Of a stretch of 64,000 bases of DNA, positions 25,662 through 32,742 are shown in pieces; position 1 is the stretch's first letter, and the number at the start of each line of letters is the position of its first letter. Source of the DNA: Mesorhizobium amorphae CCNWGS0123. Lineage in GTDB: Bacteria; Pseudomonadota; Alphaproteobacteria; Rhizobiales; Rhizobiaceae. A model generated the notes under the pieces. That model made no database searches. It was not told the origin of the DNA and saw only the letters and a list, made by a program, of their open reading frames with translations. The translations under genes were made by a program, and so were the position numbers. The stretch lies in NCBI RefSeq assembly GCF_001686985.1, contig NZ_CP015318.1, forward strand, positions 2,974,001 to 3,038,000. The letters run 5' to 3'.

Positions 25662-26594
25662 ATGACCGTCCATGACCGCATCGTCGCCGAACCGTTCTCG
25701 CTGCAGCGCCGCAACCCGGCCGGCGGCACCAAGCCGCTGACCGCCTGGGGCTTCGCCAACGAGACCGACGTCCTGACCGACGTGCTGCTCGGCTCGCCCA
25801 ATTTCCTGCGCCATCTGTCGACCAGCTCGCTGTCGCGCAAGCATCTGCGCGAGGCGCCCTGCAACGTCCAGATCGCGCAGGCGCAGCACAAGGACCTCGT
25901 CGCCGCCTACGAGCATTTCGGCGTCAACATCCACTGGCACGAGCCGACGCCGGAACTGCCGATGCAGGTCTATTCGCGCGATTCCAGCGTCATGACGCCT
26001 TACGGCGCCTTCATCACCGCCATGGCCAACTGGTGGCGGCGCGGCGAGAACTATGCCGCCATCCGCACCTATGAAAAGCTCGGCATCCCGATCTACGACA
26101 TGGTCACCGCCGGCACCTTCGAGGGCGGCGACTTCAACGTCATCGAGGAGGGCGTCGTGCTGATCGGCTGCGGCGGCGCCCGTACCCAGGAAGAGGGCGC
26201 CCGCCAGGTGCAGGCCTGGTTCGACAAGGAAGGCTGGGAAACACGGCTAGCCTTCATCGACGAATACTATGTCCATATCGACCTGATGGTGGTGCCGATC
26301 GCCGAGAAGCTGACCGCCGTCTGCCTCGCCTGCACCGAGCCCGGCATCGTCGACTGGCTGAAGGGCAAGGGCCACGAGATCATCGACGTGCCCTTCCAGG
26401 ACACGATGGCGCTCGGCTGCAACTTCATGTCGCTGGGCAAGGACAGGGTGATCGCGCCGACCTCCAGCCAGACGCTGATCGGCCAGCTCAGGGCGCGCGG
26501 CTTCGAGGTGGCGGCGATCGACATGAGCGAGATTTCCAAGACCGGCGGCGGCATTCACTGCATGGCGCAGGCGCTGAAGCGGGTGAAGGCGTAG
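25662..26594 (+). CDS. Dimethylarginine dimethylaminohydrolase / amidinotransferase-family enzyme
   Basis: A 310-residue member of the arginine-modifying pentein superfamily (DDAH, arginine deiminase). The full catalytic set is visible: acidic TFEGGDFNVI (Glu154), His205 in YYVHIDLMVV, and nucleophile Cys300 in TGGGIHCMAQ. The substrate-facing YSRDSSVMTPYGAF also fits. Such enzymes hydrolyse the guanidino group of arginine or N-methylarginines to citrulline plus an amine or ammonia. AGGAG at 25650-25654 precedes the ATG. Coupling with an amidohydrolase and a polyamine-type importer suggests breakdown of a guanidino compound; the exact substrate is inferred only. Confidence 0.85.
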   Translation: MTVHDRIVAEPFSLQRRNPAGGTKPLTAWGFANETDVLTDVLLGSPNFLRHLSTSSLSRKHLREAPCNVQIAQAQHKDLVAAYEHFGVNIHWHEPTPELPMQVYSRDSSVMTPYGAFITAMANWWRRGENYAAIRTYEKLGIPIYDMVTAGTFEGGDFNVIEEGVVLIGCGGARTQEEGARQVQAWFDKEGWETRLAFIDEYYVHIDLMVVPIAEKLTAVCLACTEPGIVDWLKGKGHEIIDVPFQDTMALGCNFMSLGKDRVIAPTSSQTLIGQLRARGFEVAAIDMSEISKTGGGIHCMAQALKRVKA

Positions 26595-26815
26595 GGGCGG
26601 CCTTGAAAGGCCAGGCAATCTGCAGGCCGCCGGCAGCCCTCTGTCTGTTGGAGAGAGGGGTGCATCGTAGAGTCCTGAATTGTCCCACTTCATCTAGCTC
26701 AGACTATTGCTCTGCCACGCGGGCCTCGCTGCCCGCCAGAACTTGCGGGATGCCGAACATGAGCGCACACTAAAATTCGGGGGAAGGGGTTCACCAACAA
26801 GATCGGGAGGAAATC

Positions 26816-28255
26816 ATGAATGCCATGAGCTTCACTACCCTTGAACGCGGCAAGACGACAATCGATGCCGCGGCCCTTGAAGCACTTTCGGCACAGATAC
26901 GCGGCACGGTGCTGCGGGAAGGCGACGCCGCCTACGATGACGCACGCAGCATCTGGAATGCGATGGTCGACCGGCGGCCAGGCCTGATCGTCTGTTGCGT
27001 CGGCGCCTCCGACGTCGTCGCCGCCGTGAATTTTGCCAGGCAAAACGGACTTCTCGTCTCCGTGCGCGGCGGCGGCCACAACATCGCCGGCAGCGCCGTC
27101 TGCGATGGTGGCCTGATGATCGATCTGTCCATGATGAAGTCGGTACGGGTCGATGTCGCGGCGCGGCGGGCCTGGGTCGGCCCCGGCGCCACGCTTGCCG
27201 ATGTCGACTGGGAAACACAGGCCTTTGGACTGGCGGTGCCGACCGGCATCAACTCGACCACAGGAATTGCCGGCCTGACGCTGGGCGGCGGCTTCGGCTG
27301 GATCACCCGCAAATTCGGGCTGACCATCGACAATCTCGTCTCCGCCGACGTGGTCACCGCCGACGGCAAGCTGCTGCGCGCCAGCCACAACGAAAATCCC
27401 GACCTGTTCTGGGCGCTGCGCGGCGGTGGCGGCAATTTCGGCGTCGTCACGGCGTTCGAGTTCCAGCTCCACCAGTTCGGGCCGCAGGTGCTGTCGGGGC
27501 TTGTCGTCCATCCCTTTGCCGATGCCGAAAAGGTGCTGCGCGAATATCGCAAGGCACTCGAAACCGCGCCGGACGAACTGACCTGCTGGGTGGTCATGCG
27601 GCAGGCGCCGCCGCTGCCCTTCCTGCCAGACGAATGGCACGGCAAGGAGGTGCTGGTGCTGGCCATGTGCTATTGCGGCGACATCCAGGCCGGCGAAAAG
27701 GCGACGCAGACGCTTCGCGCCATCGGCACGCCGATCGCCGACGTCGTCGGCCCCAATCCGTTCACCGGCTGGCAGCAGGCCTTCGACCCGCTGCTTACGC
27801 CTGGTGCCCGTAACTATTGGAAGAGCCATGACTTCACGGAGCTTTCCGACAGTGCGATCGAGGTCACCACGGCGGCTGTATCCCAGCTTCCGGGTCCCGA
27901 ATGCGAAATATTCTTCGGCCATGTCGGCGGGGCGGCGGGCCGCGTCAGGGCAGATGAAACGGCGTTCCCGCAGCGCAGCTCGCATTTCGTCATGAACGTC
28001 CACGCCCGCTGGCGCGAGCCGGCAATGGACAAGGCATGCATCGACTGGGCCCGCGGCATCTATGAAGCAGCACGGCCCTATGCCGCCGGCACGGCCTATG
28101 TGAACTTCATGCCGGAGGACGAGATCGATCGGGTCGAAGCGGCGTATGGCGACAACTATCGCCGGCTGCTGGAGATCAAGCAGCGCTACGACCCGCAGAA
28201 CCTGTTCCGCATGAACCAGAACCTGCGTCCGAAGGAAGGTCTGCGCGCCGCCTGA
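26816..28255 (+). CDS. FAD-linked oxidase, berberine-bridge (BBE)-like
   Basis: A 479-residue FAD-dependent oxidoreductase of the p-cresol methylhydroxylase fold. The FAD domain includes VSVRGGGHNIAGSAVCDGG (the His after GGG is the usual covalent FAD attachment site), GPGATLADVDWETQAFGLAV, and GGGFGWITRKFGLTIDNL. The BBE domain ends with IKQRYDPQNLFRMNQNL. A second covalent cysteine site is not evident. Substrates in this family range from sugars to alkaloids. It starts 221 bases after the DDAH-like gene with its own ribosome site (GGAGG), so it may be separate. Confidence 0.88.
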   Translation: MNAMSFTTLERGKTTIDAAALEALSAQIRGTVLREGDAAYDDARSIWNAMVDRRPGLIVCCVGASDVVAAVNFARQNGLLVSVRGGGHNIAGSAVCDGGLMIDLSMMKSVRVDVAARRAWVGPGATLADVDWETQAFGLAVPTGINSTTGIAGLTLGGGFGWITRKFGLTIDNLVSADVVTADGKLLRASHNENPDLFWALRGGGGNFGVVTAFEFQLHQFGPQVLSGLVVHPFADAEKVLREYRKALETAPDELTCWVVMRQAPPLPFLPDEWHGKEVLVLAMCYCGDIQAGEKATQTLRAIGTPIADVVGPNPFTGWQQAFDPLLTPGARNYWKSHDFTELSDSAIEVTTAAVSQLPGPECEIFFGHVGGAAGRVRADETAFPQRSSHFVMNVHARWREPAMDKACIDWARGIYEAARPYAAGTAYVNFMPEDEIDRVEAAYGDNYRRLLEIKQRYDPQNLFRMNQNLRPKEGLRAA

Positions 28256-28270
28256 GACCGGCATCCGTCC

Positions 28271-28298
28271 GGGACGGTGCGGGCAGCCGCGCCGTCCC
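28271..28298. terminator. Strong bidirectional hairpin
   Basis: GGGACGG (28271-28277) with CCGTCCC (28292-28298), extended inward by a T-G pair and GCGG/CCGC to a 4-base loop. It lies between the convergent ends of the BBE-like oxidase gene and the small-gene pair. No T tract. Confidence 0.65.
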
Positions 28299-28333
28299 GC
28301 CAATGGATTTGCATGGTGGCGGCGCGGCCGCCG

Positions 28334-28543
28334 TCAGCCCAGGACCGGCGGCGTGTCGTCATAGCTCAGCGTCACCAGTTCGGGGTGGCGGTGGGCAAGC
28401 GCGACGATCTGCGTCTCCAGCTCGCAATTATAGGCCATCAGCGCCTTCACCGTTTCGAGTGGGCTGGCGTAGCGGGCGATCAGCTTTTCCGCCTCGGCGT
28501 GAAGCTCCGCCTCGGCGTCGGGGTCGAGATGCAGGATGCTCAT
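28334..28543 (-). CDS. Small helical protein, second of a paralogous pair
   Basis: A 69-residue acidic protein: SILHLDPDAEAELHAEAEKL, then IARYASPLETVKALMAYN, then ELETQIVALAHRH. It is nearly all helical with heptad-like spacing. Its start codon overlaps the stop of the upstream gene (ATGA, 28540-28543), and the two products align over their length (xLDxxxEAxLxAxAExxIAxY...AVKALxxxxxxxxxLExxIxAL), so this is a tandem duplication. I do not recognise a named family. Function unknown; the arrangement suggests a heteromeric complex. Confidence 0.7.
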   Translation of the reverse strand: MSILHLDPDAEAELHAEAEKLIARYASPLETVKALMAYNCELETQIVALAHRHPELVTLSYDDTPPVLG

Positions 28544-28716
28544 TGCGGCCGCCTCGGCGCCGAGAGCGCATCGAGGCGCTGCTGCAAGTGTCCGTTGAGC
28601 ACGATCATTTCCTTCAGGGCTTTCACCGCATCGCCCTTGTAGTGCGCGATGAAGTTTTCGGCGGTTGCCTGCAATGCCGCCTCCTGGCGGCTGTCCAATG
28701 TCACGATCTGGTCCAT
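28540..28716 (-). CDS. Small helical protein, first of a paralogous pair
   Basis: A 58-residue protein: DQIVTLDSRQEAALQATAEN, then FIAHYKGDAVKALKEMIVLN, then GHLQQRLDALSA. ATG at 28716 is chosen because AAGGAGGTG lies 6 bases ahead; the frame is open to 28755. It is translationally coupled to its paralogue downstream. Both are small alpha-helical proteins without recognised domain. Confidence 0.7.
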   Translation of the reverse strand: MDQIVTLDSRQEAALQATAENFIAHYKGDAVKALKEMIVLNGHLQQRLDALSAPRRPQ

Positions 28717-28817
28717 GTCAAACACCTCCTTGAACCTGGTGCCGACAGTGAACAAAAAGGGAACAAAAATGTCAAGGTCGAATTGACTTTGTCAGGAATG
28801 AGTTCCTATTTTTAGCA

Positions 28818-29138
28818 ATGCCTGATACAGATGGAAGACGAAAGCGCGGCAATGCCTGGACGCTCGGCAAATCGCACGAGAGAGGCGATCTCATCCTCAT
28901 CCGCTGCGGTCACTGCAACATCAAGCGCTGGTATGAGCCGTCCGATCTGATCAGGCTGTTCGGCGACGTCGACATCGACCTGATTGACGGTCACATGCTT
29001 TGCGAAAAATGCCGCAACAAGGAATTCGTCCGTGCCGAAGCCCGGCACCTCACCGCACGCGAGCGCGTCGGCATCCGGGTGCGGCGGCTGGCCGAGATAA
29101 GGGTGGTGCGGCGGGTGGTGTGGAAGGATGAGGAATGA
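28818..29138 (+). CDS. Small zinc-ribbon-like protein
   Basis: A 106-residue basic protein with two CxxC pairs, CGHCNIKRWYEPSDLI and CEKCRNKEFVRAEARH, about 37 residues apart, which likely bind one zinc. The middle DLIRLFGDVDIDLIDG and the long basic C-terminal tail are typical of small rhizobial hypothetical proteins; no function is known. It could bind nucleic acid. It is divergent from the small-gene pair, with 101 bases between starts. The ATG lacks a strong ribosome site (only an A-rich stretch). Confidence 0.6.
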   Translation: MPDTDGRRKRGNAWTLGKSHERGDLILIRCGHCNIKRWYEPSDLIRLFGDVDIDLIDGHMLCEKCRNKEFVRAEARHLTARERVGIRVRRLAEIRVVRRVVWKDEE

Positions 29139-29163
29139 GAAAGGCAACGCACCCACCGAACCT

Positions 29164-29751
29164 CTAGACTCCCTCTTCATCCCCAGGTGGCTGCATCAGC
29201 GTCCGCGCCGCGTCCGCTCCGGCCGCAAGGATACGATGCGACAATTCCGTCCCCTCCACGGCGCGGGCCAGCTGAAGCGCTCCGATGAGGGTGGCAAAGA
29301 TGCCGAACGCAACGCTCTCCGGATCAGAGATTCGCGGCGGTAGATCCGCCGACACCTGGCGCACCAGGGTCAGCAAGCGCTCGGTATAGAGTTGACGCGT
29401 TTCGGCTGGCTCACGCGCGATTTCCGGCAGCAACGCGGCAGAGGCGCAGCCCTTGCCGGGATTGTCCCGGTGCGCCGCCGACAGATATGCGTCTATGGCC
29501 ATTGTCAGACCACCGGAGGCCAATGCTTCCCGTATCTGGTCCGATTGATCCTCCAGAGCCGCCGCCACCGTTTCACGGACGAGCGCCGCCTTGGATTGAA
29601 AGTGGGGATAGAAGGCCCCGTTCGTCAGCCCGGCGTCGCTCATGATTTTTGCGAGCCCCGACGCCGCGATGCCGTCGCACCGAAAACGCTCAGTGGCGAC
29701 CTCCATGATCCGGCCGCGTGACGCGTCCTTTCGACCCTTTTCGTAGCGCAT
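29164..29751 (-). CDS. TetR-family repressor
   Basis: A 195-residue regulator. The N-terminal helix-turn-helix is RIMEVATERFRCDGIAASG then LAKIMSDAGLTNGAFYPHF; the C-terminal ligand domain is like that of YcdC/AcrR relatives (GCASAALLPEIAREPAETRQ). ATG at 29751 has AAGGAG about 6 bases ahead; an earlier start at 29808 would lie inside the operator-like region. It is divergent from the SDR gene (29877) and probably represses it and itself through sites between them. Confidence 0.88.
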   Translation of the reverse strand: MRYEKGRKDASRGRIMEVATERFRCDGIAASGLAKIMSDAGLTNGAFYPHFQSKAALVRETVAAALEDQSDQIREALASGGLTMAIDAYLSAAHRDNPGKGCASAALLPEIAREPAETRQLYTERLLTLVRQVSADLPPRISDPESVAFGIFATLIGALQLARAVEGTELSHRILAAGADAARTLMQPPGDEEGV

Positions 29752-29783
29752 GGTCTCTCCTTCCAGATTTGCTATTGCATTAG

Positions 29784-29810
29784 GATCATAATTTGATATT
29801 ACGATCATAA
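29784..29810. promoter_or_regulatory. AT-rich operator region with repeated GATCATAA
   Basis: GATCATAA occurs at 29784-29791 and 29803-29810, 19 bases apart, within an AT-rich patch in the gap between the divergent TetR and SDR genes. The position and spacing fit a TetR operator; not tested. Confidence 0.5.
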
Positions 29811-29876
29811 GTCAATCGGTGGAAACAAGCTAGACCCTTTCGGCAGCATTCCACCCTGAGAGAAGGAAAAACGAAA

Positions 29877-30692
29877 ATGACCAAAACCGATCGTGGCGTC
29901 GCGCTCGTCACAGGAGCGTCGACGGGCATCGGGCGGGCAACGGCCAGCGCTCTGCAGCTTGCCGGCTTTCGCGTCTTTGGAACCAGCCGTCGCGCTGTCG
30001 CCGAAGAGGCCGACGGCGTTACCATGCTGACCTGCGATGTGACCGACGAAGCCTCCGTGGCAAAACTGGTCGATGAGGTGCTGGCCAGGGCCGGGCGCAT
30101 CGACCTGCTCGTCAACAATGCCGGCATCGGCTTGCTTGGAGGTGCGGAGGAATCCTCGACCGCCCAGGCTCACGCGCTGTTCGATGTGAACGTTTTCGGC
30201 GTCCTGCGGGTGACCAACGCGGTGTTGCCGATCATGCGACGTCAAGGAAAGGGCAGGGTCATCAACATGAGTTCGATTCTGGGTCTGATCCCGTCTCCCT
30301 TTAACGCGCTGTATGCATCGACGAAGCATGCCGTCGAAGGCTACTCCGAATCGCTCGACCACGAGCTGCGCACTTTCGGAATTCGGGTGGTGCTGGTCGA
30401 GCCCGGCCTTACCCGCACGTCGTTCGAGGAGAATGTCACGAAACCTGATCGGCTGCTTCCCGTCTATGATTCGGTGCGCCCTCGCATGGAAGCGTTGATG
30501 CGGAAGTGGATAGAAGGCGGCGATGCCCCCGACATTGTCGCAAGGACGGTGGTGAAAGCCGCGACGGATGCAACACCGCGCAGGCGCTACACCGCTGGAA
30601 AACAGGCGGGCCAGGTTCGGTTCCTGCGCCGTTTCCTCCCCGAATCCATGGTCGACAAAAGCCTGCGGAAGTTCAACGAACTGCCGGTCTGA
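29877..30692 (+). CDS. Short-chain dehydrogenase/reductase
   Basis: A 271-residue classical SDR. Cofactor motif TGASTGIG near residues 13-20, NNAG, catalytic Ser in MSSILGLI, and YASTK with Tyr and Lys four apart. The basic residues after the second strand (TSRR) favour NADPH. GAGAAGGAAAAACGAAA lies before the ATG. Substrate unknown. Regulation by the divergent TetR gene is likely; TetR/SDR pairs are common in detoxification or xenobiotic response. Confidence 0.9.
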   Translation: MTKTDRGVALVTGASTGIGRATASALQLAGFRVFGTSRRAVAEEADGVTMLTCDVTDEASVAKLVDEVLARAGRIDLLVNNAGIGLLGGAEESSTAQAHALFDVNVFGVLRVTNAVLPIMRRQGKGRVINMSSILGLIPSPFNALYASTKHAVEGYSESLDHELRTFGIRVVLVEPGLTRTSFEENVTKPDRLLPVYDSVRPRMEALMRKWIEGGDAPDIVARTVVKAATDATPRRRYTAGKQAGQVRFLRRFLPESMVDKSLRKFNELPV

Positions 30693-30767
30693 AGCGGGCT
30701 AAATGGGCCGGAGTGATCCACCGATTGTCGATCGCGTCTTTGGTAGCGAGCCTGCTCGGGTTGGCCC

Positions 30768-31475
30768 TTAGAGCAACGACAGTTGGCTGTTTGTGTCGCC
30801 CGCCGGAAACTTGATCTGCGTCGCCGGCTTCTCGACGATCACCAGCGCGTCGTCAGACGCGGTGCGCTGCAGCTTTCTCGCCTCGGACCACGGCGCGCCG
30901 AGCCACGTCTCCGTCTCCTCCGGCGTGGTCAGGATCACCGGCATCGCCTTCTCGTGGATCGGCGCGATCAGCGCGTTCGGCTTGGTGGTCAGGAAACCGT
31001 AGAGCTCATGCTCGCCGGATCCCTCCTTGACCTTGCGCACGCCCTGCCAGGGCGTCCATAGGCCGGCGAAAAAGAACAGCGGGCGCTCTTCGCCGAGCGC
31101 GAACCAGTAGTTCCTCTGGACGCCTGTCTCCGGGTCTTTTTGGCCGGGCGTGGGACTCGGTTCGGCAAAGCTGGTCACCGGCACGACGCAGCGGTTCTCG
31201 ACGCCGAGAAAGGGCTGCCAGTGGCCATATTGCGGGTTGCGGATGTTGGTCGTGCCGGAATCGGCATTGCCGCGCAAACGCTCCGGCGGCGTCGGCATGC
31301 CCCAGCGCAGATTGGCGAGTTCGCGGGTTCCGTCGGCCGCGTTGCGCACCACGGGCGCGAACTGGTTGGGATAGATATCGATCGAGGGCTCAAGGTTACC
31401 GGCAATGTCGCGCAGTGCGCGGGTCCACTGGCGGATGGCCTCTTGCGAGGTGGTGATATTGTAGAGATTGCACAT
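30768..31475 (-). CDS. yedK: SOS response-associated peptidase (YedK/HMCES)
   Basis: A 235-residue SRAP-domain protein. The start MCNLYN gives the catalytic Cys2, which forms a covalent link with abasic sites in single-stranded DNA. Later motifs are the conserved Asn/Glu regions (NIRNPQYGHWQPFLG, VVPVTSFAEPSP) and the catalytic histidine in IHEKAMPVIL. It protects single-stranded abasic DNA. The gene is convergent with the SDR gene and has no obvious operon partner. Confidence 0.93.
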   Translation of the reverse strand: MCNLYNITTSQEAIRQWTRALRDIAGNLEPSIDIYPNQFAPVVRNAADGTRELANLRWGMPTPPERLRGNADSGTTNIRNPQYGHWQPFLGVENRCVVPVTSFAEPSPTPGQKDPETGVQRNYWFALGEERPLFFFAGLWTPWQGVRKVKEGSGEHELYGFLTTKPNALIAPIHEKAMPVILTTPEETETWLGAPWSEARKLQRTASDDALVIVEKPATQIKFPAGDTNSQLSLL

Positions 31476-31710
31476 ATAGGCAGAATTGCGGAATTGGCCC
31501 GGCTTCGCAACGGGGGCGTGGGTCGGGCCGGCGCTCTTTCAGATATCCACACGGGCGAGGTCGGTGGCCCGGCTGCCGGGGGGGGGATGTATGGGTTGGC
31601 CGCCGGGCCTGACCGGCTTCTGCGACCTCGCCGGCTAACATGAACATGCGCTGAAGCTAATGTAAGGGCAATATCGACCAACGGCCCTGGTAGCCTAGGA
31701 CCAATGACTA
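31476..31710. other. Intergenic stretch before the palindromic element
   Basis: Together with the repeat at 31711-31852 this makes a 378-bp gap without a supported gene. It contains a run of eight G residues (31578-31585) and no clear hairpin; it should hold the yedK promoter. Confidence 0.5.
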
Positions 31711-31852
31711 GGGTGTGTTGATATTCAGGTGATGCCGGCCTGCGAACGGCGGTTTCCTGCGCTTCCGGTGTTCACGTGCTTTACGTACGTTCCGCTCCGG
31801 TTCTCGGAAACCACCATTCTCGGCGCGGCCTGGCCTGAACCTCGATACACCC
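31711..31852. repeat. 142-bp dispersed palindromic element, full-length copy
   Basis: Ends are imperfect inverted repeats: GGGTGTGTTGATATTCAGG at 31711-31729, with the complement of the other end reading GGGTGTATCGAGGTTCAGG (31834-31852). The middle has GGTTTCC (31751-31757) and GGAAACC (31806-31812) around an inner region with several CGTACGT-like short dyads. The end motif matches the short copy at 16798-16842. It ends one base before the GntR stop codon. Confidence 0.75.
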
Positions 31853-31853
31853 A

Positions 31854-32564
31854 CTAGTCCTGTTTCGACGGCCCTGCATTGAACTTGCGCCGGGCGTTTT
31901 CCAGATGCTCGCGCATTGCTCGTCCCGCCGCTTCCGGGTCGTGACGCTCGATCGCCTCGAATACCGCCTGGTGGCCGGCGAAACTCCGGCGGTTCTCGAT
32001 CTCAGTGTTGGCCATGTGGATGCGCTGGTTGATCAGCCATTCGACCAGCGCCTCATGCGCGGCGAGGAAGATCGGATTGCCGGGAATCTCGGTCAGCACG
32101 CGGTGAAAGGCGACGTCGGTGACGGCGAAGGCGCGGGCGCGGGGGATGGCGCGTTCGTTCTCGGCAAGGGCCGCGCCAAGTGCCGCGATCTGCGTGGATG
32201 TCGCCACCTCGGCGGCATGGCGCGCGATGGAAACTTCGAGGAACAGGCGCAACTGCTCGAAATGGCCGATGCCGTCGGGCTGGTCCATCAACAGATGCGC
32301 CGTTCCGGTCAGCTGCTCCAGCATGCTGCGTGGCGTCGGCCGCGTCACCTTGGGTTTCTCGCCGCTGTTGATGCGCACCAGCCCCATCTTCTCAAGCGCG
32401 AACAGCGCCTCGCGCACCGAGGGGCGGCCGACATCGAACATCGTCATCAGTTCGCGCTCGGACGGCAGCGAGGCGCCGACCGGATAGACCTCGTCGCGGA
32501 TCATCTCCTCCAGGCGCAGGCGAACCTCGTCCGACAATTTTTTTCGTACCGGCATATTGTGCAT
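31854..32564 (-). CDS. GntR-family (FadR subfamily) regulator, NanR-like
   Basis: A 236-residue regulator with an N-terminal winged helix (LEEMIRDEVYPVGASLPSER then ELMTMFDVGRPSVREALF) and a C-terminal all-helical FCD ligand domain with metal-type histidines (VAFHRVL, GHQAVFEAIERHD, REHLENARR). E. coli NanR, the sialic acid repressor, belongs to the same subfamily. It is divergent from the binding-protein gene of the SatABCD-like importer and so most likely controls that operon. AGG precedes the ATG at 32564 by 6 bases. Confidence 0.85.
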   Translation of the reverse strand: MHNMPVRKKLSDEVRLRLEEMIRDEVYPVGASLPSERELMTMFDVGRPSVREALFALEKMGLVRINSGEKPKVTRPTPRSMLEQLTGTAHLLMDQPDGIGHFEQLRLFLEVSIARHAAEVATSTQIAALGAALAENERAIPRARAFAVTDVAFHRVLTEIPGNPIFLAAHEALVEWLINQRIHMANTEIENRRSFAGHQAVFEAIERHDPEAAGRAMREHLENARRKFNAGPSKQD

Positions 32565-32742
32565 GGTCTACCTTTTAAGCTATTATACCAGTTGTCGCAA
32601 GTGAAGACTTACGCGACCGAAGGGTTGGAGGGGTCGCCGCTGGCTGATGGCGCGGCGGCCGGTGCGACAGGCGAGGCCTGGCGCGGGAGCAGGGGCATGG
32701 CCCCCAATTTCGGCCGCCGGAAAACAACGGGAGGAGAATTCT

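Noticed and set aside
30693..30767. Terminator search between SDR and yedK
   Set aside because: No convincing hairpin found in the 75-bp convergent gap.
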